Position numbers and translations under genes: made by a program. Shown piece after piece: positions 25,597-34,455 of a stretch of 44,070 nt of DNA. How positions within the stretch are numbered: position 1 is the first letter of the stretch; each line of letters begins with the position of its first letter. The notes under the pieces were generated by a model. That model saw nothing but the letters and a program-made list of their open reading frames with translations, was not told the origin of the DNA and made no database searches. This stretch comes from Veillonella sp. (lineage in GTDB: Bacteria > Bacillota_C > Negativicutes > Veillonellales > Veillonellaceae), in assembly GCA_018367495.1 (NCBI GenBank), contig JAGZGB010000005.1:1-44070 (forward strand). The letters are read 5' to 3'.

Positions 25597-26815
25597 TTAA
25601 TAGAGTATCCATATCCCCATACAGCTAGTAAGTAATGCCACAAGAACAGGTACAGCAGTTCGTTTAAGTAAGTCTACTGACTTAATATGCGCCACGCCTG
25701 CTACCCCGACCATTACAGGACTAATTGGGCTAAGGAATAAGCCTAGGCTTGCACCGTTTTGCATACCAAGCATAGTAGTAATCGGATCAAGGCCTAGATG
25801 AGCTACGATATTAGGTACTAGTGGAACCAAAGTAAATAATGGCGCTACATTGCTACCTGTCACCATGCTAAGGCCTAACATACCGCCCCCTAGCACAGAG
25901 GTAAGTCCTATGGAGTTAAAAGATAATATTTGAAGTGACCCAACCAAGGATTCAATAAGACCTAAACTCACTAGTCCTTGTGCAAAGATTTGTCCCCCTA
26001 TAATAAGTGTCACTGCATAAGAGAACTGGTTCCCCATGCCTTCAAAGAAAATAGTTGTACTCTTAAATACTGTTCTCAGATTACGATGACGAATTAGTTC
26101 AGCAAACAAGGCAATACCAAAGGCAAGCATCTATAGCCTTAGGTTCCTCCACTCGATCACGATATTTCTGCCAGAAAAAGTGCGCTATAGCCGTCACAAT
26201 GGCGACTAAGAAATAAAGACGCAACTGATAGCCTACAAAATAGTTTGGCACGGGCATATTCAAGGTCTTTGCAATGAGTAAGGTAGATACTGCACCAGGT
26301 CCTACGTCCATAAGATGCCCCGTTGCAATAACCGCTGCAGCCCCCACTGGGCTCACCCCAAGGCGAAGCAATACGGGATACATAGTAACCATCATAAGGA
26401 GTGCAAGACTCAACGGATTAGGTACACAAATAGACAGTCCCATATTAAGAAGAAACATTAGGGCCAATACAATATATGGGCGATTTAGACGATATAAAGG
26501 ACGTATAAATGTATGTGCCAATCTCGTCCCTGCCCCAATATGCTCCATATATTTTGCATAACCAGCACAGGTCATAATCATGAGTCCTAAATTTACTATA
26601 TTCTCGGACGTAGTAATTCGCACAATATCCATGGCATCAAATACCAAGACACCTGTAGATTGAGACTCAACGAGTATAGCATCAATCCAATTTGCTTCAT
26701 AAGCAATAAACATCATGAGAATTCCCATACCAATTAAAACTGGCTATGGTTGATAGCGCTTCATTAACAATATACCTGTAATGGCAATAATGGTGATACA
26801 TATAACTATATTCAT
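25597..26815 (-). pseudogene. dcuC: Broken C4-dicarboxylate transporter (DcuC family)
   Basis: Three pieces add up to a DcuC-type C4-dicarboxylate carrier. The ATG at 26813-26815 follows GAGAGG and gives 23 codons before an in-frame TAG at 26744-26746. The same frame then stays open and encodes the N-terminal half to 26099. The C-terminal half (25597-26130) continues in another frame from FGIALFAELIRHRNLRTVF. Compared from memory with E. coli DcuC, about 40 residues containing one membrane segment are missing at the junction near 26130, so the frame change looks like a deletion. Two independent lesions make a working carrier very unlikely. Intact, it would have exchanged or exported succinate/fumarate, which fits the nearby fumarase. 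Confidence 0.85.
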
Positions 26816-26944
26816 AAATAAGCACCTCTCAACTAGAGAATATATATTAGACCTATATAAGATGTATACTACACTTGTATTAAACCCATGTTATACCTAT
26901 ATTACACATATATCATGCACAAAAGATAAATAAAGATACAATGA

Positions 26945-26979
26945 AAAAGCACCATTACCCTTAAGATAACAGTGCTTTT
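26945..26979 (-). terminator. Terminator after the M20 peptidase gene
   Basis: AAAAGCAC (26945-26952) pairs with GTGCTTTT (26972-26979), with further inner pairing, followed on the minus strand by TCATTG. It is about 100 bases past the gene's stop; no promoter or ORF was recognised in the rest of 26816-27079. Confidence 0.6.
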
Positions 26980-27079
26980 AAGATGGAAATATCTAATTAA
27001 TTTTATTATTAAACATACCAATATCTAATCTATTAGACGGATTAGTACGTAGGTTATTACTTATATAATTAAATAGTTT

Positions 27080-28258
27080 TTATTTATGCTCTTTTAACCA
27101 TGCAATGGCATATTCAGCATATACGGCTGATGCGGCAGATAGTACAGTATCATCCATATTAAATCTATTATTATGATGATCGTAGGTAGCCTCAATTTCA
27201 GGGTTTTGAATACCAATAAAGGCAAAGCATCCTGGTTTATCTTGTAAATACCATGCAAAATCTTCTCCTGGCATTACTTTACGCATTTTAGAAAGCTTGT
27301 CTTTACCTAATGTATCAATAACGACCCGTTCCGCCAATTCGCTAGATGCAGGATCATTAATAGTAGGCGGTACTTTTTTTACATATTCTAATGTAGCAGT
27401 TGCTCCATAAGCCTCAGCAGTATGTTCTACTACGCGTCGTATAGATTCAACATAGTACTCTTCTTGATCTGGGTCAAAGAATCGAATAGTTCCCCCCATT
27501 TTAGCTTCACCAGGGATAACATTCCATTCAGATCCAGAGTGAATATTACCAATAGTGAGTACAAGAGAATCTAAGGCACTCACATTACGAGACACTACGG
27601 TTTGCAAGTTCATGACGATAGCACTAGCTACTACAATGACATCAATCGCTTGATGTGGCTGTGCACCATGGCCTTGTTTGCCTTTTACATTAATAGTAAT
27701 CTGGCTACTTGCAGCCATACGAGGACCTTCTTCTACAGATATGAGTCCTGCTGGCAAATCAATCCACACGTGACCGCCAAAGATAGCATCCACCTTATCG
27801 TACCAGTCACCAAATTTGATGAAATCTGGTGCACCCGCTCCTGTCTCCTCAGCAGGTTGGAATGCTAAGTATACATCGCCTTCAATGCGATCTTTCATAG
27901 ACATTAACATCTTTGCAGCGCCTAACAAAATAGCCATATGACCATCGTGACCACAGGCGTGCATTTTGCCTTCCGTTTCTGATTTATAGTCTACTGTATT
28001 ATGTTCGTGAACAGGCAATGCATCAATATCGGCACGCAACGCGATAGCCTTGCCAGGTTTATCACCGTGGATGATACCAATCAAGCCGATGCCACGCTCT
28101 GTATCTACATGAACCTCTACGCCCATAGATTCTAATTCTTTAGCCAGTGTCTTAGTTGTTTCAAATTCTTCATTACTGAGCTCTGGATGTTTATGGAAAT
28201 ATCTACGCCAATCTTGTACGTAGCCTTTATATTGTTCAATTAAATCGCGACTATGCAT
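27080..28258 (-). CDS. M20 family amidohydrolase/metallopeptidase
   Basis: Zinc- or manganese-dependent amidohydrolase of the M20D (HipO/IAA-amino-acid hydrolase/N-acetyldiaminopimelate deacetylase) family, 392 residues. Metal ligands are visible: Cys102 and His104 in MHACGHDGH, the QPAEETGAGA glutamate pair at about 134-137, and the later GHVW and PGEDFAWY segments. The family removes acyl groups from amino acids; the exact substrate is uncertain. The gene lies at the end of the arginine cluster, 95 bases past a small membrane protein gene. A related M20 gene is at its start, so N-acetylornithine or another N-acyl amino acid is a possible substrate. AAGGAGG precedes the ATG. Confidence 0.85.
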   Translation of the reverse strand: MHSRDLIEQYKGYVQDWRRYFHKHPELSNEEFETTKTLAKELESMGVEVHVDTERGIGLIGIIHGDKPGKAIALRADIDALPVHEHNTVDYKSETEGKMHACGHDGHMAILLGAAKMLMSMKDRIEGDVYLAFQPAEETGAGAPDFIKFGDWYDKVDAIFGGHVWIDLPAGLISVEEGPRMAASSQITINVKGKQGHGAQPHQAIDVIVVASAIVMNLQTVVSRNVSALDSLVLTIGNIHSGSEWNVIPGEAKMGGTIRFFDPDQEEYYVESIRRVVEHTAEAYGATATLEYVKKVPPTINDPASSELAERVVIDTLGKDKLSKMRKVMPGEDFAWYLQDKPGCFAFIGIQNPEIEATYDHHNNRFNMDDTVLSAASAVYAEYAIAWLKEHK

Positions 28259-28313
28259 GATATCGCCTCCTTATAAAAGCCCTTAATTAAGGGGAATAAC
28301 AGGGTAAAAGTAA

Positions 28314-28347
28314 AAGAAAACGACAGGCATCGCCATGTCGTTTTCTT
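28314..28347 (-). terminator. Terminator after the 60-aa membrane protein gene
   Basis: AAGAAAACGACA (28314-28325) pairs with TGTCGTTTTCTT (28336-28347), with an inner GGC/GCC. A T-rich stretch follows on the minus strand. It lies 6 bases past the stop. Confidence 0.85.
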
Positions 28348-28353
28348 AATTTC

Positions 28354-28536
28354 TTATCGGTTGCGCAACACTGCTTGTACCGCTAAAGATACAACAGCGG
28401 TTGCAACTGCCACAGCTGCAGTAATCTTTGCTGTAGTGAAAAGTTCTTCTTTTGTAGGTTTTGCTTTTGTAGCAATATCTAATGTTTTTGCTACTGCAGG
28501 AACCAATACTTCGTTACGTAAGGATTCTGTATTCAT
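28354..28536 (-). CDS. Small single-helix membrane protein, 60 aa
   Basis: A 60-residue protein with its own GGAGG ribosome binding site and terminator. A polar, possibly amphipathic N-terminal half (residues 1-35) is followed by an alanine/valine-rich hydrophobic segment (about 37-56) and a short basic end (LRNR). No family is recognised. The stop and terminator make it a real transcript unit, and it may also be cotranscribed from argD, about 140 bases upstream. Role unknown. Confidence 0.65.
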   Translation of the reverse strand: MNTESLRNEVLVPAVAKTLDIATKAKPTKEELFTTAKITAAVAVATAVVSLAVQAVLRNR

Positions 28537-28674
28537 ATTTACGCCTCCAATATAGACTATTTCTTTTAGATTAACACGAATGAGAATTAAAGTCTATATA
28601 TTCATCGTTTTATTTCAATAGTTATGTTATTACGTAATGATTTTAATTAAATTTTATAAAAGTTATTCAAACAA

Positions 28675-29862
28675 TTATTTTGCCGCTAACTCTTCAATAG
28701 CTTCAGCTACAATAGCAATCGCTTTTTCCAATTGGTCTTGAGGAATATTAAGAGCTGGCAAAAGACGTACTTTATTTTTCGCAGACAAACATACAACGCC
28801 TTTTTCAAGACATTTTGCAATGACTGCTTTTGGATCTACTGTAGTTTCAATACCAAGCATAAGCCCCATACCGCTCACACCAAGTATACCAGGTTTACCA
28901 GCTAATGTAGCTTTTACATACTCTCCTTTTGCTTTTACAGAATCAAGGAATTCTGGAGTCATACGACTAATAATGGTATTACCTGCAGCTGCACAGATTG
29001 GATTGCCACCAAAGGTTGTAGCATGAGCACCAGCATTTAACACATATTGCATCTTTTCATTGAATAATGTAGCACCCATAGGAAGGCCACCTGCTAAACC
29101 TTTTGCAGTAGATACTACATCTGGCTCAATGCCAAATTGTTGGTATGCATATAGACTACCAGTACGGCCATTACCTGTTTGCACTTCATCAATGAGTACA
29201 AGTTGATCGTGTTCATGTGCATATTTTGTAACGGCTTGTACGAACTCTTTATCCAAAGGCATAACCCCACCTTCACCTTGAATAGGTTCCATCATAATAG
29301 CACATACGGCAGGATTGGAAAGAGCTTGTAAGGCCGCATCAATATCATTAGCTGGTGTATGAATAAAGCCTTCTGTAAATGGGAAGAAATGTTGATGGAA
29401 TACATCTTGGCCTGTAGCAGACAAGGTAGTAATAGTACGACCATGGAAGCTATTAACCAAGGTGACGATGACATGACGACCTTCACCGTATTTGTCATGG
29501 CTATATTTACGAGCTGCTTTGATGGCACATTCATTAGACTCTGCACCAGAGTTAGAGAAGAATACCTTCTTCATACCTGTTTTAGCGCACAATTGTTTTG
29601 CCAATTCAATTTGTGGTAAAGAATAGTATAAATTAGAAATATGATTTAATGCATGAGCCTGTTTAGTAACAGCTTCAGTCCAAGCATCATCATCGACACC
29701 AAAGGCTGTTACGCCGATACCAGATCCAAGATCGATATATTCTTTACCATTTACATCCCATAAAAGAGAACCTTTACCCTTTTCAAAACATACATTGAAC
29801 CGGCCATACGTATTGGCTATATATTCTTTATCTTGTTGTTCAAAATCGATTGTATTACTCAT
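28675..29862 (-). CDS. argD: Acetylornithine aminotransferase
   Basis: PLP class III aminotransferase that converts N-acetylglutamate semialdehyde to N-acetylornithine in arginine synthesis. The PLP lysine is about Lys254 in STAKGLAGGLPMGA. SNSGAESNECAIKAAR, the FHGRT block and LIDEVQTGNGRTG confirm the family; the latter carries the cofactor-binding aspartate. GGAGG precedes the ATG at 29860-29862, four codons inside a slightly longer open frame. It follows argB by 90 bases. Succinylornithine or diaminopimelate activity is possible for the family, but context fixes the main role. Confidence 0.95.
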   Translation of the reverse strand: MSNTIDFEQQDKEYIANTYGRFNVCFEKGKGSLLWDVNGKEYIDLGSGIGVTAFGVDDDAWTEAVTKQAHALNHISNLYYSLPQIELAKQLCAKTGMKKVFFSNSGAESNECAIKAARKYSHDKYGEGRHVIVTLVNSFHGRTITTLSATGQDVFHQHFFPFTEGFIHTPANDIDAALQALSNPAVCAIMMEPIQGEGGVMPLDKEFVQAVTKYAHEHDQLVLIDEVQTGNGRTGSLYAYQQFGIEPDVVSTAKGLAGGLPMGATLFNEKMQYVLNAGAHATTFGGNPICAAAGNTIISRMTPEFLDSVKAKGEYVKATLAGKPGILGVSGMGLMLGIETTVDPKAVIAKCLEKGVVCLSAKNKVRLLPALNIPQDQLEKAIAIVAEAIEELAAK

Positions 29863-29952
29863 TATATCCTCCAAACGTACGGCCTAGCCGTCGTCTATCT
29901 ATATGAAAGGTAACAATGGTAATAGATGATTACCATCATTATATCTACTATA

Positions 29953-30810
29953 TTACTTTACAAACATTGTGCCAAGACCTTCATTGGTCAATAGTTCGAT
30001 AAGGATAGCATGTGGAATCTCACCATTTATGATAAATACCTTTTGCGCCCCAGCTTCAATAGCCTCTAAACAGCAATCTACTTTAGGAATCATGCCTCCC
30101 GCAATTATTCCATCAGCTTTTAATTGCTCTGCCTCTGCCATTGTAATTTTTGAAATTAAAGACTCTGGATCATGCACGTCTTTTAATACACCATCAATGT
30201 TAGTCATAGCAACCATTGTTTCTGCCTTAAGAGCACCGGCAATTTTTGCGGCTACCGTATCAGCATTGATATTATATGTCTTGCCATCAGCCCCTATACC
30301 AATGGAAGAAATGACAGGAATATAACCTCTACTGATAACATCATCGATAATACTTGTATCAATCGTATCGATAGAACCTACATAACCAAGCTCATCATTT
30401 TGTTTATGAACTTGAATCATATTACCATCCACACCACAAAGGCCAATAGCCTTACCACCAAGGTCTGTTAAATCTGCTACGAGACCTTTATTAACCTTGC
30501 CGGCTAATACCATTTGTACTACATCCATTGTCGCTTCATCGGTTACACGTAAGCCATTTGCAAAATGCGATTCAATTTGCATAGCATCCAATGTACTATT
30601 AATAGCTGGACCACCACCATGGACAAGGACTACTTTCACCCCTACTAACTGAAGTAATAGTAAATCCTTCATAACGGATTTTTTTAATTCTTCATCAATC
30701 ATCGCATTGCCACCATATTTAACGACAACATATTGATCTGTATATTGTTTAATATATGGAACGGCCGCAGTTAAGATATGCGCCCGCATTGCATTTGTTA
30801 CGTCCTTCAT
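29953..30810 (-). CDS. argB: Acetylglutamate kinase
   Basis: Amino-acid kinase that phosphorylates N-acetylglutamate, the second step of arginine synthesis. VVVKYGGNAM (28-37) and VLVHGGGPAI (about 61-70) are the nucleotide- and substrate-binding glycine loops; GGMIPK near 230 and VFIINGEIPHAIL near the end are typical. The length of 285 is usual. The N-terminus has a short helix like that of arginine-inhibited hexameric enzymes, so feedback control by arginine is possible (inference). It starts 10 bases after argC and is in the argC-argB-argD run. Confidence 0.95.
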   Translation of the reverse strand: MKDVTNAMRAHILTAAVPYIKQYTDQYVVVKYGGNAMIDEELKKSVMKDLLLLQLVGVKVVLVHGGGPAINSTLDAMQIESHFANGLRVTDEATMDVVQMVLAGKVNKGLVADLTDLGGKAIGLCGVDGNMIQVHKQNDELGYVGSIDTIDTSIIDDVISRGYIPVISSIGIGADGKTYNINADTVAAKIAGALKAETMVAMTNIDGVLKDVHDPESLISKITMAEAEQLKADGIIAGGMIPKVDCCLEAIEAGAQKVFIINGEIPHAILIELLTNEGLGTMFVK

Positions 30811-30820
30811 AGTTCCCTCT

Positions 30821-31771
30821 CTAACCTAGTGCTAGGCCTGTATCCTCAGGCAAACCTAAAGCAATGTTCATACATTGAACGGCAGCACCAGATGCACCTT
30901 TGCCTAAATTATCAAAAATAGCATGAACCATAATGCGTTCATCGTTGCCAGTCACATAGATTTTCATACTATCTGTGTTACTCAATTGATTGGCATTTAA
31001 CATGCCTGTATTACTGTTCTCAGTAAATGGTACGACAGTAATGATCCGACTATCTTTATAAAAGTTTTCCAATGCCTGTTGCACTATATTAATGTTTATT
31101 GGCTTTTGACATAAACGACTATGAATGCCTACTGTTACTTCCATACCAGAATAATAATTGTCAACGATAGGAATAAAAATAGGTGCTTCACTAAGTCCAC
31201 ACACATGCTGCACTTCAGGCAAGTGCTTATGTTGTTGACTAAGACCATATTGACGCGGTGCATAGAGGAAATAATCCTTCGGTTCACTTTCATATTGGCT
31301 AATCATCTTTTTACCACCACCGCTATAACCAGTTAAGGATGTGATAGTGAATGGATAATCTGTTGGCATAAGACCAGCTTTTACAAGAGGTGCTATACAA
31401 GCAATCATACCACTTGCATGGCAACCAGGATTGGCAATATGTTTTTCTCTAGCGATGGCTGTTTTATAATCTGCACCGAGTTCTGGGAAACCATAGGCCC
31501 AATCATCAGCTGTTCTAAACGCTGTCGATGTATCAATTACTTTACAAGGTAATTCACCGATAGCGTCCATAATTTCTTTAGAGGCCGCATCAGGCAAACA
31601 GAGAAATACAGTATCTGCCTCTTTAGCTACCTCTTTTATAGCCTCTACATTTTTACGATCCTCATCAGCTGTGGCCAATAGCTCTATATCTTTTCTATCG
31701 GATAACCGTTCATGAATTCTTAAACCTGTTGTACCTTCATGACCGACAATAAATACTTTATAGGGTACCAT
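30821..31771 (-). CDS. argC: N-acetyl-gamma-glutamyl-phosphate reductase (type 2)
   Basis: NADPH-dependent enzyme that reduces N-acetylglutamyl phosphate to the semialdehyde, the third step of arginine synthesis. The N-terminal VFIVGHEGTTGLRIHERL dinucleotide fold and the active-site cysteine in NPGCHASG (about Cys117) are clear. At 316 residues it matches the shorter type 2 ArgC rather than the longer type 1. The preferred start is the ATG at 31769-31771 with GAGGT ahead. It lies 122 bases after argF and 10 bases before argB, so the genes likely form one transcript. Confidence 0.94.
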   Translation of the reverse strand: MVPYKVFIVGHEGTTGLRIHERLSDRKDIELLATADEDRKNVEAIKEVAKEADTVFLCLPDAASKEIMDAIGELPCKVIDTSTAFRTADDWAYGFPELGADYKTAIAREKHIANPGCHASGMIACIAPLVKAGLMPTDYPFTITSLTGYSGGGKKMISQYESEPKDYFLYAPRQYGLSQQHKHLPEVQHVCGLSEAPIFIPIVDNYYSGMEVTVGIHSRLCQKPININIVQQALENFYKDSRIITVVPFTENSNTGMLNANQLSNTDSMKIYVTGNDERIMVHAIFDNLGKGASGAAVQCMNIALGLPEDTGLALG

Positions 31772-31893
31772 AATAAACCTCAATTCTCACCTATTGGTAA
31801 CTCACACCTATTTATATAATTCTCAGGTATTACTTTCAGCGATTATAAACAGGAAACAAACTATACGATTCATCACCTTCTAGGGAGATGAAA

Positions 31894-32904
31894 TTATTTC
31901 AAAGGATAGTCACTAAAGGTAGCAACCATAACAGCCTTAATTGTATGGAGACGATTTTCTGCTTCTTGGAATGCTAAGGAATTTGGACCTTCAAATACCT
32001 CTTCCGTTACCTCAATACCATTCATGCCGAACCGTTCAAAGATATCTTTACCTACTTGAGTTTCCGTATTGTGGAATGCTGGCAAACAGTGACAGAATTT
32101 GGTATTTGGATTACCTGTTAATGCCATCATTTCTGCATTAACTTGGAATGGTTTAAACGTATTGATACGTTCTTCCCACATATCATAAGTATCGCCCATT
32201 GTTACCCATACACCTGTATAGATTACATCTAAACCTTTAACACCTTCAGCTACATTATCTGTACATGTAATAGTAGCACCTGTTTCTTTTGCAACTTTCA
32301 GACATTCTTCATAGAATGGACCTGCTGGCCAGTATTGTTTAGGACCGATAAGTCTGAAATCCATACCCATTTTAACGGCACCACTCATCAAGGCATTACA
32401 CATATTAGATTGACCGTGACCTACATAAGCATAGGAGATTTCATTCAATGGTTTGTCGATATTTTCTTGAAGTGTCAAAAAATTCGCTAATGTTTGTGTT
32501 GGGTGGTCCATGTCGGTAAGACCATTCCAAACAGGTACGCCAGAATAATCAGCTAGTGTATCTACATCGGCTTGGTCAAAACCTCTGAACTCAATAGCAT
32601 CATACATAGAACCAAGAACACGAGCTGTATCTTTCAAAGATTCTTTTTTATTCATTTGAGAACCTGTAGGTCCAAGATATGTGGTATGAGCCCCTTGGTC
32701 CGCAGCGCCTACTTCAAAGGCACAACGTGTCCGTGTAGAATCCTTTTCGAAAATAAGGACAAAGTTTTTACCTTCTAATGTTTTGATTTCTTTGCCCGCT
32801 TTTTTATCAGCTTTTAGTTTTGCAGCTAAGTCTAAGAAATATTTAATTTCTTCAGGTGTATATTGAAGCATTGTTTTAAATGATATATGTTGTAAACTTT
32901 TCAT
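31894..32904 (-). CDS. argF: Ornithine carbamoyltransferase
   Basis: Transfers the carbamoyl group from carbamoyl phosphate to ornithine to form citrulline. The carbamoyl-phosphate loop STRTR is at 56-60, DHPTQ at 133-137, and the ornithine-binding HCLP at 272-275. The length of 336 matches the enzyme. The catabolic arcB product has the same motifs, but no arcA or arcC gene is adjacent and the neighbours are anabolic arg genes, so the anabolic role is preferred. It starts 19 bases after the upstream M20 gene, so they are cotranscribed. Confidence 0.95.
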   Translation of the reverse strand: MKSLQHISFKTMLQYTPEEIKYFLDLAAKLKADKKAGKEIKTLEGKNFVLIFEKDSTRTRCAFEVGAADQGAHTTYLGPTGSQMNKKESLKDTARVLGSMYDAIEFRGFDQADVDTLADYSGVPVWNGLTDMDHPTQTLANFLTLQENIDKPLNEISYAYVGHGQSNMCNALMSGAVKMGMDFRLIGPKQYWPAGPFYEECLKVAKETGATITCTDNVAEGVKGLDVIYTGVWVTMGDTYDMWEERINTFKPFQVNAEMMALTGNPNTKFCHCLPAFHNTETQVGKDIFERFGMNGIEVTEEVFEGPNSLAFQEAENRLHTIKAVMVATFSDYPLK

Positions 32905-32923
32905 GATAACCTCTTATTTCAAA

Positions 32924-34111
32924 CTACTTTTTATCTTGCAAAAATTCGGCAGCGATAGCAGCCATCATTGTTATACCTGGTTCTAGGATACTTTCATCAA
33001 TAGTGAAAGCCTCATTATGCAAGGCTGGATTCCCTTCAAATCCTGTACCTAACCACAGGAAAGCCCCTTTAAATTTATGAAGATATGCGGAAAAGTCCTC
33101 TGCAGCCATAGATGGGAATTCAGGATGTACCACCGCTTGTTTGCCAAGATATTTTTCTACAATGAATGTAGCATAATCGATGGCATCTGAATCATTGATA
33201 GTCGCTCCATGACCGCGTTTATAATCTAAAGTACTTTCCGTTTTAAACATCATGTCGATGGCTTGTAAGCTTTCACCAAGACGTCGTTCAATATAATCAC
33301 GTTTTTCAGGTGCATAGGTACGACATGTACCTTCAAGATGTACATCGCCACAGCCTACATTATATCGGTCGCCACCATTAATCACACCGATAGTACATAC
33401 GAGGTTTTCCATTGGATTAGTTTCGCGAGCAACCATAGATTCCACATTAACAATCCAATTTGCAGCAGCTACAATGGCATCAATTCCATTATGAGGCTCA
33501 GCACCATGGGTCGATTTTCCTTTAATATGCACGAAAAAGTGATCCGATGCGGCCATCAAATTACCTTTTTTAAGTCCCACAGTACCAACTGGAAGTTGTG
33601 GCCATACATGAAGTCCATAAATTTCATCTACATCATCGAGAATCCCACTATCTACAATGCCTTGTGCACCAGGAAATAACGCTTCCTCTTCAGAAGGTTG
33701 GAATACAAGCTTAACAGTTCCGTGCAATTGATTCTTTATGGATTGTAGAATAGCAGCTGCACCTAGCAAGATTGCAATATGACTATCATGACCACAAGCA
33801 TGCATAACGCCCTCATTTTGAGATGTAAATGGCAACCCTGTTGTTTCATGGATTGGCAATGCATCTATATCGGCACGCAATGCTATGACTGGTCCAGGTT
33901 GATCTCCTTCGATTTTACCGATAACGGCATAATCAGAAACATCATTTACAAAAGAAATACCTAATTCACCAAGAATTTTTTGAATGAACAAGGATGTATT
34001 TTTTTCATCCCCAGATAATTCAGGATGGCTATGAATATGTCGACGCCATGCTACAACTTGTTCTTTATATTGTGCGGCATATTTTTTAATCAAATCTTGT
34101 AATGTATTCAT
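32924..34111 (-). CDS. M20 family amidohydrolase/metallopeptidase, first gene of the arginine operon
   Basis: A second M20D-type metal amidohydrolase (395 residues) related to the one at 27080-28258. Metal ligands are in MHACGHDSH (Cys106, His108) and QPSEEEALFPGA; other blocks are IALRADIDALPIHE (78-91) and FPSMAAEDFSAYL near the C-terminus. It leads the operon with argF, argC, argB and argD. Because an argJ gene and a classic argE gene are not visible here, this protein might remove acetyl groups from N-acetylornithine, but the M20D family also includes hippurate and N-acyl-amino-acid hydrolases. The start is the ATG at 34109-34111 after AAAGGAGA. Confidence 0.85.
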   Translation of the reverse strand: MNTLQDLIKKYAAQYKEQVVAWRRHIHSHPELSGDEKNTSLFIQKILGELGISFVNDVSDYAVIGKIEGDQPGPVIALRADIDALPIHETTGLPFTSQNEGVMHACGHDSHIAILLGAAAILQSIKNQLHGTVKLVFQPSEEEALFPGAQGIVDSGILDDVDEIYGLHVWPQLPVGTVGLKKGNLMAASDHFFVHIKGKSTHGAEPHNGIDAIVAAANWIVNVESMVARETNPMENLVCTIGVINGGDRYNVGCGDVHLEGTCRTYAPEKRDYIERRLGESLQAIDMMFKTESTLDYKRGHGATINDSDAIDYATFIVEKYLGKQAVVHPEFPSMAAEDFSAYLHKFKGAFLWLGTGFEGNPALHNEAFTIDESILEPGITMMAAIAAEFLQDKK

Positions 34112-34135
34112 TACTCTATCTCCTTTATACACTAT

Positions 34136-34152
34136 ATGTATATTTTATACAT
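34136..34152. promoter_or_regulatory. ARG-box-like palindrome
   Basis: ATGTATATTTTATACAT is a perfect 7-3-7 inverted repeat, similar to the ArgR/AhrC operator core. It is in the leader, about 25-40 bases past the predicted transcription start. Control by an ArgR is inferred from the arg genes downstream. Confidence 0.5.
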
Positions 34153-34182
34153 TATTAGCGTATTTTTATAACCTATATACGT

Positions 34183-34211
34183 ATTATAATACTATCAGTC
34201 ATATTATTCAA
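34183..34211 (-). promoter_or_regulatory. Arginine operon promoter
   Basis: Minus-strand TTGAAT (34206-34211), 17-base spacer, perfect TATAAT (34183-34188), about 70 bases before the M20 start. Confidence 0.8.
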
Positions 34212-34397
34212 GTTTTATACATATTTTCTGCATTTTTATTTGTTATACTATGAATTAATTTTTATCATAGTCCTCAAAACTGTAATTTGGATGAACTTGA
34301 TCTAGCATATAAAATATCTAATAAATATATAATTATCATTTATATGTTTACCTATTTAATCTATAAATCAGAGAAAACTATTTGTATAAACACACAA

Positions 34398-34427
34398 AAA
34401 AGACACCTTCCAAGGAAGGTGTCTTTT
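34398..34427 (-). terminator. Terminator after the phosphoesterase gene
   Basis: AAAAGACACCTTCC (34398-34411) pairs perfectly with GGAAGGTGTCTTTT (34414-34427), followed on the minus strand by T-rich sequence. It is 28 bases past the stop. Confidence 0.92.
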
Positions 34428-34455
34428 GCTTATATATTCTTATATTCTTGTGTTT

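Larger units (their letters stand above)
34112..34455. other. Arginine operon control region
   Basis: This AT-rich gap holds the arginine operon leader with an ARG-box-like palindrome (34136-34152), its promoter (34183-34211), a second weak palindrome (about 34213-34237) and, at the far end, the terminator of the phosphoesterase gene. No ORF looks real. Confidence 0.6.

Noticed and set aside
28574..28590. Fur box upstream of the 60-aa protein gene
   Set aside because: AATGAGAATTA is only half of a Fur palindrome; the other half does not match.
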